Positions 8,406-16,351 of a stretch of 41,353 bases of DNA are shown one piece after another; position 1 is the stretch's first letter, and every line of letters starts with the position of its first letter. The position numbers and the translations under genes are program-made. This DNA is from Phycisphaerales bacterium PN19_bin_20 (GTDB taxonomy: Bacteria > Planctomycetota > Phycisphaerae > Phycisphaerales > UBA1924): contig JAJOLK010000022.1 in NCBI GenBank assembly GCA_021173225.1, positions 1 to 41,353 of the forward strand. The letters are read 5' to 3'. Below the pieces are notes generated by a model, which saw only the letters and a list, made by a program, of their open reading frames with translations, was not told the DNA's origin and did not search any database.

Positions 8406-9625
8406 GCCCCGCGCGCACCAGCCACGTCAGATCAGCCCTCGCCGGCGCGCTGCGCCTTGGCAAGCACCGCGGCACAAGGCTCCTGAACTTCGCCTGGCTG
8501 ACGGTCGCCTGCTCGCTGGGCCTCTCGCTGCTGGGCATCTACGCCATTGACCTCGGCTCGGGCACCGACGCCCCCCACGCCGCGCTTGCCCCGCGCGCCA
8601 GCAAACAGGTTCTGTTCATGATTGTCGGGATTGTCGCGGCCTTCTGCGTTGCGCTGCCCGACTACCGCGCCGTGCGCCTTGTCGCCTGGCCCCTGTTTGC
8701 ACTCAGCCTCGGGCTGCTGATCTTCCTGGTCCTGCCGTTTGTCCCCGCCAGTGTGGTCCGCCCGATCAACGGCGTCCGCGCATGGATTGACCTTGGGCCC
8801 CTTGACCTTCAGCCCACAGAGCTGGTCAAGATCACCTACGTCCTGGTCGCCGCCGACTACTTCCGCTTCCGCTCCGACCACCGCACGCTGACTGGGCTGC
8901 TGGTCCCGGCGCTGCTGATGTTCGTGCCCGTCGGGCTCATCATGCTGCAGCCAGACCTGGGCAGCGCGCTGCTGTTTGTCCCGGCGAGCTTCGCGATCCT
9001 GCTGGCCGCCGGCGCGCGGCTGAAGCACCTGACGCTGATTGTTCTGTGCGGGCTGCTGGCCCTGCCCGCGAGCTGGCCGCTGCTGCGGCCCTACCAGCAG
9101 CAGCGGATTGTCGGGCTCTACTACCAGCTGACCAACGACCAGCGCGTCGCCGACGACATCAACTACCAGTCGCTCACGGCCATCACCCTTGTCGGCGCTG
9201 GCGGGACCGACGGCTACCCGAGTGTCAAGGCCCGCGCCGTGGTCCGCTACGCCCAGCTGCCCGAGCGGCACAACGACATGATCTTCAGCGTGATTGTCGC
9301 CCGCTTCGGGCTCGCGGGCGCGCTGGGCGTGCTGGCGGCCTACACGCTCTGGCTCGCGGGCGCGCTCTTGACGGCGGCGCTGTGCAAGGACCCGTTTGGA
9401 CGCCTGCTGTGCGTGGGCTTTGCCGCCATCATCGCCGCCCAGGCGCTGATCAACACCGGGATGGTCGTGGGCGTGCTGCCGATTATCGGCGTCACGCTGC
9501 CGCTGGTCTCCGCTGGCGGCTCGTCGATGCTCAGCGCCTGGCTGATGACCGGACTGATTGTCAACATCGCCCTGCGCCGCGACGTGATCATGGCCAGACC
9601 AACCTTTGAGTTCAAAGATCGCTGA
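8402..9625 (+). CDS. rodA: RodA, SEDS peptidoglycan glycosyltransferase
   Basis: About 407 residues if initiated at CTG 8402. RodA polymerises lipid II into glycan strands and works with PBP2, encoded directly upstream. The SEDS signature ERHNDMIFSVIVARFG is present, including the catalytic Asp position, as are the usual multiple membrane segments and GVLPIIGVTLPLVSAGGSS. The first ATG in this frame (8618) would delete the first membrane helix, FAWLTVACSLGLSLLGIYAI. The frame is open upstream to a stop at 8390, and codon by codon that stretch contains no ATG, GTG or TTG. CTG 8402 overlaps the mrdA stop as CTGA, mimicking ATGA translational coupling, and is the best start. An undetected sequencing error is the alternative. 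Confidence 0.9.
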   Translation: MSPARTSHVRSALAGALRLGKHRGTRLLNFAWLTVACSLGLSLLGIYAIDLGSGTDAPHAALAPRASKQVLFMIVGIVAAFCVALPDYRAVRLVAWPLFALSLGLLIFLVLPFVPASVVRPINGVRAWIDLGPLDLQPTELVKITYVLVAADYFRFRSDHRTLTGLLVPALLMFVPVGLIMLQPDLGSALLFVPASFAILLAAGARLKHLTLIVLCGLLALPASWPLLRPYQQQRIVGLYYQLTNDQRVADDINYQSLTAITLVGAGGTDGYPSVKARAVVRYAQLPERHNDMIFSVIVARFGLAGALGVLAAYTLWLAGALLTAALCKDPFGRLLCVGFAAIIAAQALINTGMVVGVLPIIGVTLPLVSAGGSSMLSAWLMTGLIVNIALRRDVIMARPTFEFKDR

Positions 9626-9742
9626 CCGCCCCAACCGCCCGCCCTAGGGCGCCCCCATCTCCTTCCAAGGTCCAAACACATCCGCTCGCCTTCAAACACA
9701 AAACTCGTGCTTATTTCACCTGCGCAACTCGAATCCGTGTAG

Positions 9743-9748
9743 TAAGCT
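9743..9748 (+). promoter_or_regulatory. -10-like TAAGCT, putative leaderless start
   Basis: TAAGCT ends 8 nt before ATG 9757. The surrounding 9700-9760 stretch is locally AT-rich compared with its flanks. No Shine-Dalgarno is present. Confidence 0.35.
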
Positions 9749-9756
9749 CTCGCGAT

Positions 9757-11907
9757 ATGGCCCGCTTCCCCACGTTCATGGTTCTCCCCGCGCTGATTGC
9801 GCCAATGGCCGGCGCGCAGCTTAACCCAGCCGTTCTTTGCGCCGTTGGCCAACAAGCCCCCTTCCTCGGCCCTGGCTGGATCATCACTGACATCCCCACG
9901 CCCCCAATTGCCGCCGGCGGCTTCATCCTCGCGGGCCTCCTAGTTCGCCCGGTTGACGGCTCATCGCCCGCCGCACCCTTGCTGCTCCGCTGGCCACTGA
10001 CGCCCGCCGGCCCCGGTGGCGTGGGGGGGGGCGTCGGCGCGCCCGTGGCCTTGGCCAGCCCTGACGCCACTCTTTCGCTGCCGGGCTTCGAAGGTCGCAC
10101 AACCAACAGCGCCTCGTGGCCCAGCCTCCGCCTCGATGCTCAAGGCCGCGCACTGGCCACCCTCACCAGCACCGCGCCCGACGGGACCACCACCGCCGCC
10201 TGGCTCTTTGGCAACCCCCCCACCACCCCCAACACCCCCAACATCCCCAGCAGCGCCACGGCCCTGATGACCATCAACCAGCCTGATCCCACCGGTACGA
10301 TGGGGGTCGTGTCACTAACCGGCTCTGGCGCGCTCGCGGATGCCTCGGCCCTCAGCGCCGCCCGCGTCGCCATCCTCGCCCAGGTCCAGCCCATCGCGGG
10401 GGGAAGTGGCGGCGGAGGGGGCGCGCCGCCGCAGGAGACCATCTGGGCAGGTCAGCTCACGGCGAGCCCCGTGCTTCAACTCTGGACCAGCAGCGACTCA
10501 GCCCCCACCTGGCTCACGCCCCCAGGGTCGATCCTGGGCGCTCGGCGGCTGTGGACCGGGGGCCCCCCCCACACCGGCGCGGGGGCGGGGGTGGGGGTGG
10601 GGGTGGGGGTGCTCGGGCTTCTGGCGCGTGACCCCGCCACCAGCGCCTCGGCGCTGGTTTTCGGGACAGGACCAGGCTTCAGCCGCACGCTGGCGAGCAC
10701 AGGGCAAATTGTTGCTTGGCCGCCAGCTGACCGTGGCTTCTCCTCCGCCAGAATCGGCCCGATTGTTCACGTCGCTCTTGGCGCCAGCGTGGCGGCGTTT
10801 GTCGGCTCTGCCTTTCCGGGCTCGGAAACCATCGGCACCAGCGCGCTGTGGATCACATCGCTTGCCCCCCCCTCAACCAACGCCACGCCCAACGCCACAC
10901 CCCGCTGCCGGATCATCACTGGCTTGCCCATCGCCCCCACCGCCGCGCTCGGGGCCGTGGGGGCCGTGGGGGCCGTGGGGGCGGTGACCATCATCGCCCT
11001 GGGCCCACCCGCCATACTCCCAGGTGATGCCGGCCCCCCCACCGTGGTGCTGGGCGTTCGGTACACCCGCGCCCCGACTGGCGCGGAGGGGGTGGGGGCG
11101 GGGGTGGTGGTCGCCACCGGGCTCCTGCGCGTGGCCGTCATCGGCGACGTCAACGTGGGCGTGGAACTTCTCGCCAGCAGTGAGCAGCCGCTCATCCTCA
11201 ACGGCTCGACCGCCAGCATCGTGGGGGTCGTCCCAGACCTAAGCGTGCTGCTCAGCAGCACCGCTAGCCTGCATGTCGGTGGCACAACCGCCAGCCCACA
11301 CGTCGCCCCCACGATCGTTTGGGTCGGCCCGACCACCGACCTTCAGCGCACCCCCGTCACCGCCTCCACCCTTGTTCGACTCACCCCCGGGCCCGCTGGC
11401 GCTGGCATGTCCGCCGCCCGCGCAGAGCTCGCCCTCAGGGTCGGGCAGTCGGTCACCTTCGAAGGCATCGGGGTGGGGGTCGGGGTCGGCACCATCGACC
11501 AGATCGCGCTCGCACCGGCCAGCTCAAGCCCCGGCGACGGCCGCCCGTCACCGTTTGCCGCCGACGGCTCGCTCGCGGTGCTCGTCCGCGCCATTCTGCC
11601 CGTTGGAGGGGGTGGGGGAGGCGTCGGGTTCCGCCATGGAGTCCTGCACATTCCCGCCAACCCCAGTACCCCCACCACCCCCACCGCACCCTGCGGCGTT
11701 GCTGACGTCGCCTCACCCGGACCCGTGGCCGGGCCCGACGGCGAGCTGACCGCCGACGACGTCATCTTGTTCATTACTTGGTTCGCGGGCGTGGAGGGGG
11801 ACGCGCGAGCGGATATCGCTGGCCCGGGCCCAAGCGCGGGCGCCGACGGCGAGCGGACCGCGGACGACGTGATCTTCTTCATCAATCGATTCATCGCCGG
11901 GTGCTGA
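9757..11907 (+). CDS. Secreted GC-type dockerin-domain-anchored protein
   Basis: 716 residues. A signal peptide (MARFPTFMVLPALIAPMAGA) directs export. The long middle is Gly/Val/Ala/Thr/Pro-rich with beta-like repeats and resembles no enzyme. The last 68 residues hold two dockerin-like repeats, each of form ADxAxPGPxxGxDGExTADDV followed by an ILFITWF- or IFFINRF-type helix. The protein ends in Gly-Cys, as in GC-type dockerin-anchored proteins of Phycisphaerae; this is from memory. In that family the module is thought to hold the protein at the cell surface. The gene carries a G9 run (10023-10031), two C8 runs, a G5 repeat array (10581-10609) and 9-bp tandem repeats. Length changes in the homopolymer runs would cause frameshifts, so the protein could be phase variable. 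Confidence 0.85.
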   Translation: MARFPTFMVLPALIAPMAGAQLNPAVLCAVGQQAPFLGPGWIITDIPTPPIAAGGFILAGLLVRPVDGSSPAAPLLLRWPLTPAGPGGVGGGVGAPVALASPDATLSLPGFEGRTTNSASWPSLRLDAQGRALATLTSTAPDGTTTAAWLFGNPPTTPNTPNIPSSATALMTINQPDPTGTMGVVSLTGSGALADASALSAARVAILAQVQPIAGGSGGGGGAPPQETIWAGQLTASPVLQLWTSSDSAPTWLTPPGSILGARRLWTGGPPHTGAGAGVGVGVGVLGLLARDPATSASALVFGTGPGFSRTLASTGQIVAWPPADRGFSSARIGPIVHVALGASVAAFVGSAFPGSETIGTSALWITSLAPPSTNATPNATPRCRIITGLPIAPTAALGAVGAVGAVGAVTIIALGPPAILPGDAGPPTVVLGVRYTRAPTGAEGVGAGVVVATGLLRVAVIGDVNVGVELLASSEQPLILNGSTASIVGVVPDLSVLLSSTASLHVGGTTASPHVAPTIVWVGPTTDLQRTPVTASTLVRLTPGPAGAGMSAARAELALRVGQSVTFEGIGVGVGVGTIDQIALAPASSSPGDGRPSPFAADGSLAVLVRAILPVGGGGGGVGFRHGVLHIPANPSTPTTPTAPCGVADVASPGPVAGPDGELTADDVILFITWFAGVEGDARADIAGPGPSAGADGERTADDVIFFINRFIAGC
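10581..10609 (+). repeat. G-quadruplex-prone G5 repeat in the dockerin-tailed gene
   Basis: Five runs of five G separated by single C or T bases on the coding strand, encoding alternating Gly-Val. Four or more such runs with one-base loops match the standard G-quadruplex pattern. Confidence 0.85.
10952..10978 (+). repeat. Three perfect copies of the 9-bp unit GGGCCGTGG
   Basis: Encodes Ala-Val-Gly repeats in the secreted protein. The unit is identical to that at 3624-3650 in the ABC ATPase gene. Confidence 0.95.
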
Positions 11908-12002
11908 CGGCCAGGGCTCAACCCCCCCACGCGCCCACGCCACGCGCCGCCTCAGCGCGCGAGCAGCAGCAAGCACCCAACTGAAAGGATCAGCTCAACG
12001 AA

Positions 12003-12069
12003 CTGGTTTGCTTACGTGGCTGGTTCGCTTGCGTCGCCCGTTCGCTGACTGGGCCCGCTTGCTCACTTG
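12003..12069. repeat. Four imperfect 17-bp repeats next to the rpmH stop
   Basis: Units beginning CTGGTTTGCTTACGTGG, CTGGTTCGCTTGCGTCG, CCCGTTCGCTGACTGGG and CCCGCTTGCTCACTTG are spaced every 17 bases in the gap between the dockerin-tailed gene and rpmH. The last unit runs into the rpmH stop. No intrinsic terminator is evident here. Confidence 0.6.
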
Positions 12070-12209
12070 TCGGCGACGTTCAGCGAGCGGCCAACACGCC
12101 GCTTGTTGTTCATCATCTTCCGACCGGCCCTGGTCTTCATGCGAGCGCGGAATCCGCTCTGACGCTTACGCTTGACCTTGCTCAAACGCTTGTTGTAGGC
12201 CATGCCCAT
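12063..12209 (-). CDS. rpmH: 50S ribosomal protein bL34
   Basis: 48 residues, very basic, with the bL34 core KRKRQSGFRARMKTRAGRK followed by RRVGRSLNVADK. It is a structural protein of the large ribosomal subunit. Start ATG 12209 (Met-Gly-Met-Ala) is set by AGGAG at 12216-12220, 6 nt upstream; the second ATG at 12203 would be 12 nt away. In many bacteria rpmH sits beside rnpA and dnaA near the origin; here neither is adjacent and the downstream neighbour is convergent. A putative promoter about 260 bases upstream implies an unusually long leader. Confidence 0.95.
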   Translation of the reverse strand: MGMAYNKRLSKVKRKRQSGFRARMKTRAGRKMMNNKRRVGRSLNVADK

Positions 12210-12465
12210 CGGAAGCTCCTTGCCAGCAAAGGCCCGTGGCCCAGCTGATCCCCAGCTAGACCCCCATCCGCTCCACCCGCCCCCATCGCCCTCATCGCCC
12301 CCCCCTTGGCAGCGCCAGACGCCTTGCCCGAAAACGCTTCCGGTGTGGGGGTATCCGGGAAGGGTGGGGATGCTAGCGCGCCTGCAAGCCCAGGTCGAGC
12401 CGCCCCCATCCACAATCAAGCCGCATCGGATCTAACACCCATTCGAGCTACTGTCTAGTTCTAGA

Positions 12466-12495
12466 AGTTTACCTAATTTACCACCTCGTACGCAA
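12466..12495 (-). promoter_or_regulatory. Putative rpmH promoter
   Basis: On the minus strand TTGCGT (12490-12495), an 18-bp spacer and TAAACT (12466-12471), inside the most AT-rich stretch of the neighbourhood (about 12425-12520). The predicted transcript has a leader of about 250 nt before ATG 12209. Confidence 0.45.
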
Positions 12496-12772
12496 AAACC
12501 CTCCTCCTGCATCCTCTTCTAGCCGATGACGAATGGATTCATGCTCACTCAAGTGTGCGGGCTCGGCGCCCCCACACCACAGGTGGGCGGCACCGGCCGA
12601 CTGCCTCCGGTCCTCAGCGAGCGTTTAACCGCCGCGGGGACCGCAGGCATTCGACCGGCGGCACTGCCGCGCTTTGCCAGGCTCCGCGCAACTCTTGCTC
12701 GCGGATCCGCAACAGCCCCTTGTGGACAGCCCCTTGCGGGCGGCCCCATGTGGCCAGCCCTATGTGGGCGGA

Positions 12773-12801
12773 TTGGATGGGCGGATTGGTCGACTTACAC
12801 T
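12773..12801 (+). promoter_or_regulatory. Putative rnc promoter
   Basis: TTGGAT (12773-12778), a 17-bp spacer and TACACT (12796-12801), ending 38 nt before ATG 12840. Confidence 0.45.
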
Positions 12802-12839
12802 CATCCATCCCAGACCTTGCCATCGCGCCAGACTTGGCC

Positions 12840-13913
12840 ATGGGGCCAGACTCGGCCATGGCACCTGCCGGGCCCAGCACCCATGCGTTACTGCACGCCG
12901 CACCACCGGCCGAGCCAGGTCCGCACCCAGTCGAGCTGATCCTTGGCCACCGCTTCACCAACAAGGCCATGCTCGATCAGGCCCTGCGGCACGCCAGCGT
13001 AACTGACGCGCGGGTCAAGAGCAATGAGCGGCTGGAGTTCTTGGGCGACGCCGTGCTCGGGCTGATAGTTTGCCAGCGAACGTTCGAGAAGTTCCCATCG
13101 CTGCTCGAGGGCGAGATGACCAAGATCAAGTCTGCCGTGGTCTCACGCCTGACGTGCGCGCAGATCGGCAAAGAGCTTGGGCTTGAGGGGCACCTGACCA
13201 TCGGCAAGGGCATGCGCGGGCACGAGGTGCTGCCGCAGAGCCTCGCCGCCGCCGCCGTCGAGGCGCTGGTCGCCGCGGTGTTTCTTGATGGTGGCCTCGA
13301 TGCGGCGCGCCGGTTCTTGCTGCCTCTGCTCGAGCCGCGGATAGACGCCGCCGCCGCCAGCGGGCACCAAGAGAACTTCAAGAGCCTGCTGCAGCAGTGG
13401 AGCCAGCAGGCGCTGGGCCTCACACCCTTGTACTCGATCATCGGGCAGCGCGGGCCCGACCACGCCAAGCAGTTCAGCGTGACGGTGCAAGTTGGCGAGC
13501 GGACCTTTGAGGCGTGCTGGGGCAACAGCAAGAAGCTGGCCGAGCAGCAGGCCGCGCTGGTGGCGCTGTGCGCGATGGGCCTGGCCGAGCAGGTCGCCCC
13601 GGGTGTGGTCGAACTGCGCAGCGGGCTGAGCGCTGACGCGGACAACACCGCGGACATCACCGCGGACGGCTCTGACGGCACCGCCGATCAACCGTCTGGC
13701 GAGGGCCAGAACGAGCCGATAGCGGCCCGCGCGGAAGACCCCATCGCGGCCCGCGACGACCTCGTGAGCGAATCGACCGCGCCGCTAGTGGCACCGATCA
13801 CCTCCATCGACTCACCTCCGGCAGACCACACCTCGCACAGCGGGACCACCTCGCACAACGGGGTTGGGGGGCCAGCGCGTCCAGCGGAATCAGCGGCGTC
13901 TAATCTGCTCTAG
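12840..13913 (+). CDS. rnc: Ribonuclease III
   Basis: 357 residues from ATG 12840. It cleaves double-stranded RNA in rRNA and mRNA processing. The catalytic domain carries NERLEFLGDAVLG (near 63-75) and AVEALVAAVFLDGG, with the acidic metal ligands at about Asp69 and Glu141. A double-stranded RNA-binding domain follows at about 178-248, ending KKLAEQQAALVALCAMGL. About 109 extra residues then form an acidic Ala/Asp/Thr-rich tail unlike ordinary RNase III (about 225-250 residues). The frame stays open far upstream, so the start is uncertain: ATG 12858 is also possible. Its TAG stop shares CTAG with the stop of the convergent gene at 13910. Confidence 0.93.
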   Translation: MGPDSAMAPAGPSTHALLHAAPPAEPGPHPVELILGHRFTNKAMLDQALRHASVTDARVKSNERLEFLGDAVLGLIVCQRTFEKFPSLLEGEMTKIKSAVVSRLTCAQIGKELGLEGHLTIGKGMRGHEVLPQSLAAAAVEALVAAVFLDGGLDAARRFLLPLLEPRIDAAAASGHQENFKSLLQQWSQQALGLTPLYSIIGQRGPDHAKQFSVTVQVGERTFEACWGNSKKLAEQQAALVALCAMGLAEQVAPGVVELRSGLSADADNTADITADGSDGTADQPSGEGQNEPIAARAEDPIAARDDLVSESTAPLVAPITSIDSPPADHTSHSGTTSHNGVGGPARPAESAASNLL

Positions 13914-14299
13914 CGAGGCACGCCCTGGATCAACCGCGCAAGCACGCCCGCCAGCCCAGGCTGCACCAAAAACTGCTCGGCCACATGGCGTGTCAGCTCG
14001 GGCGTCGCCAGCGCACCAAGCTGCAAGCGCGCCAGTTCGGGCGCGACCATCGCCAGCACACCGGCCTCGTCGTAGCCCTGGCGGACCAGCTCATTGACGC
14101 GCGGCTGCAGCCACTGCGGGGGCTCAAAGCGCGCCGCGTCTTGCGCTACATCTTGCGTCGCGTCGCGGGCCGCATCTTGCGCTATGTCGCGGGCTATGTC
14201 GCGGGGTGAACCGCGAGACGGATCGCCCGCAGGGAGGCCCTCGTGCGCGTGACGGTGCTGGTCGGGAGTGTGGCCCTCGCCGGGCTCATTGGCGTTCAT
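13910..14299 (-). CDS. Small protein of unknown function with tetrapeptide repeats
   Basis: 129 residues from ATG 14299, which has GGAG 7 nt upstream. The N-terminal part is polar with several His. Residues near 35-58 form a tetrapeptide repeat of pattern (R/Q)D(I/A/V)A, encoded by a 12-bp repeat at about 14136-14205. The C-terminal part, from PPQWLQPRVNELVRQGYDE to LARLIQGVPR, looks like a compact helical domain. I do not recognise the family. It lies downstream of the bactofilin and coiled-coil genes on the same strand but after a 400-base gap, so it may be an independent unit. The stop codon overlaps that of rnc. Confidence 0.6.
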   Translation of the reverse strand: MNANEPGEGHTPDQHRHAHEGLPAGDPSRGSPRDIARDIAQDAARDATQDVAQDAARFEPPQWLQPRVNELVRQGYDEAGVLAMVAPELARLQLGALATPELTRHVAEQFLVQPGLAGVLARLIQGVPR

Positions 14300-14701
14300 C
14301 GTTGCGCTCCATCGCTTAGGCCGTGGGGACGGGCGGTGCGTTCGTGCGTGCGCACCAGTGACGTGCGCCCAAACGGGGCAAGCCGAGCACCGCCGGGCGC
14401 TTGTGGCACCCGCCAGTACTCGGCCGTCCCGCGGCGCGCGGGCTTCTCCAGCGGGGCGCTTGCTCCCGCGCGCAGTGCCCGTCGGCAGGTCTGCGGTCCT
14501 GCTGGCGAGCGGTGTGATGAGACCGGCGCGGTGCACGCCAGCGCCCCCGCAGGTGGGGCGGTCGCGGATGGCACTGACCTGTGCAGGCGTTGCTCGCCGG
14601 TTGTCACAGACATGTTGTCTGACCGGGGCCACAGGATGTTGCGCGCCTGCTGGTCATTACGCGCGAAAGAAAATCTGTCGCGCACAGGCCGCGCAGGCCG
14701 C
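14300..14701. other. Gap between coiled-coil gene and 129-residue gene
   Basis: About 400 bases without a supported gene. Open frames exist on both strands but show no family resemblance. No convincing terminator, promoter hexamer pair or repeat array was found. Confidence 0.5.
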
Positions 14702-16186
14702 TCAGCCCTGGCGCTGGCCCGCGGGGTTCATGCCCACCGAGTAGCGGGCCATCCGGGCTGAAACCTCGTTGAGCGCCGAGCTGATCTGCGCCGCCTCGCT
14801 CATGATCCGCTCGCGGGCCCGCTCAACCGCATCAAAGATCACTGGCGGCAGGTCCTGCCCCTCGCGCGTCAGCAGCAGCGGGGCCCAGGGCTTGATCTGC
14901 TCAACCAGCACGCCCAGGCGGCTGACCAGCTCGCCCGCATCACCGACCACCGCGCGGGCCGTCTCAGAGCTCACGTCCATCTGACGCAGCGAGGCGTTGA
15001 TCCGCTCCTCGGCACGCGCGCACGCCGGGCCGATGCTCACGGCGGTCTGCTTCACGCCCTCAGCCTGCTCAAGAAGCCGGTCCACCTGCTCGGCGGCCTC
15101 GTTGATCGCACGCGACATCATCCCCTTGACCGTGACCGCCTGCTCGGTCAGGCTTTCAAGCTGCGTGACGCGGGCGCCCGCCTCCTCAGCCAGGTGCTGG
15201 CTGCGGGCCACGGCACCGACTGCGAGCTGCTCGGCACGCTCGGCCGCCGCCTCAACCCGCGCCGCCACATGCTCAGCGCGGTCAAAGTCAATGCTCGGCA
15301 GCGGGCGGCTGTTGAGCTCGTCAAGCCTGGCCTCGATCTCGCGGGCCCGCTGGTCAAGACGCACACCGAGCTGAACCCCCAGCGCCGCCTCGACCCGCTC
15401 AGCCACGCGCGACTGCACGCGGCTCTCGAGGATGGCTTCAAGGCGCGACTCAACCCGCGAGAGCACGCCCTGCTCAACCTGCGCCACGCGCCGCTCGGCC
15501 TGCGCCACAATCAGCGCCGCCAGTTCCTCGGCCCGCTGGCGAGCCTGTTCGATGGTCCGCTGGCCGCTGAGGTTCGCCTCCTGCTCGACCTCCGCCGCAC
15601 GCTGGCGCGCGAGCGTCATCGCGTCCTCGGCCTGTCGCACCGCGCGCTCGAGCTGCACGTTGACCTCGGCGAGCTTTGCGCCCGCCAGGTGCTCAAGCTG
15701 GCTGCGCACGTGCACGAGCTGGCCCTCGGCACTCGCGGCGGCCTGCAGCGTTCGCTCGGCCTGCGCCAGGCGCTGCTCGATGGCTGAGAGCGCCCGCGCC
15801 GCCGCGTCAATCTTGGGCTGGTGCCGCAGCGAGGTGTCGCGCAGCGAGAGCTGGGCCTGCTGGGCGGCCTCGGCGGCGCTGCGAAGGACCTGCGCCTCGC
15901 TGGCGCTCGATTCGATCAGGCGGCGCAGGCTTGTGGCGTAGTCGTTGAAGGCCTCGCGGTCAACCACGCGCGGCGAGAGGAAGACCTCACGCACGACCTG
16001 CTCCTCGCTCAACAGCGTCGAAAGGCCATGGGCCGGGGCCATCGTTGAGGGCGGAGCGGTCGCGAGGGTCTGGCTGGACGCGTGGCCCTGCCCCGCTGGC
16101 TCAATCAGCGTGGAAAGCTCCTGGGCCGGCGCTGCGATAGGCGCGGGGCTGTCGAGGGTCATTGGGGTCTGCAAGGGGGCGTTCAT
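14702..16186 (-). CDS. Long coiled-coil protein next to bactofilins
   Basis: 494 residues. After a Pro/Ala-rich N-terminus of about 60 residues containing two ELSTL/GLSTL-type motifs, nearly the whole protein (about 70-460) is predicted coiled coil: dense Ala/Glu/Arg/Gln heptads with few Pro or Gly, such as RVAQVEQGVLSRVESRLEA. A short break around SRPLPSIDFDRAE (near 290) separates two rods. No enzymatic motif or membrane segment. The start ATG 16186 is preceded by GGAGTGAC, similar to the bactofilin leader upstream. Adjacency to two bactofilin-type genes suggests a filament-forming or filament-associated structural role, comparable to other bacterial coiled-coil cytoskeletal proteins. Exact function is inference. 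Confidence 0.75.
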   Translation of the reverse strand: MNAPLQTPMTLDSPAPIAAPAQELSTLIEPAGQGHASSQTLATAPPSTMAPAHGLSTLLSEEQVVREVFLSPRVVDREAFNDYATSLRRLIESSASEAQVLRSAAEAAQQAQLSLRDTSLRHQPKIDAAARALSAIEQRLAQAERTLQAAASAEGQLVHVRSQLEHLAGAKLAEVNVQLERAVRQAEDAMTLARQRAAEVEQEANLSGQRTIEQARQRAEELAALIVAQAERRVAQVEQGVLSRVESRLEAILESRVQSRVAERVEAALGVQLGVRLDQRAREIEARLDELNSRPLPSIDFDRAEHVAARVEAAAERAEQLAVGAVARSQHLAEEAGARVTQLESLTEQAVTVKGMMSRAINEAAEQVDRLLEQAEGVKQTAVSIGPACARAEERINASLRQMDVSSETARAVVGDAGELVSRLGVLVEQIKPWAPLLLTREGQDLPPVIFDAVERARERIMSEAAQISSALNEVSARMARYSVGMNPAGQRQG

Positions 16187-16351
16187 GCGCAGTCACTCCG
16201 CTCGGGCCCGCCAGCAACAGGCAGACCCGTTGGGTCTATCGACCACGCGCAAGAAGCGCCCGCAGATTCCTCGGTGGCGACCGCCAACAGCGGGGCCAAC
16301 ACGCGGGGCCAGCGCCGGCGGCAGGGGCGCTTGCGAGAGATCGGGGGTGAA

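Larger units (their letters stand above)
12210..12839. other. Gap between rpmH and rnc
   Basis: About 630 bases between divergent genes. It holds the long rpmH leader with several G-rich runs on the minus strand (C9 on the plus strand at 12297-12305), the AT-rich putative rpmH promoter and the putative rnc promoter. The open frame upstream of rnc has no stop, but its sequence resembles nothing. No RNA gene such as RNase P, tmRNA or SRP RNA was recognised. Confidence 0.5.

Noticed and set aside
8432..9634. 400-residue open frame opposite rodA
   Set aside because: Shadow of rodA; Gln/Asp/His-rich sequence typical of antisense to hydrophobic codons.
9640..9651. Perfect 12-bp palindrome CGCCCTAGGGCG after rodA as a terminator
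   Set aside because: It has no loop and no T tract, so it cannot form a normal terminator hairpin; it may be chance in GC-rich DNA.
12063..14302. Replication origin next to rpmH
   Set aside because: No DnaA-box cluster, dnaA, rnpA or dnaN was seen; rpmH and parA alone are not enough.
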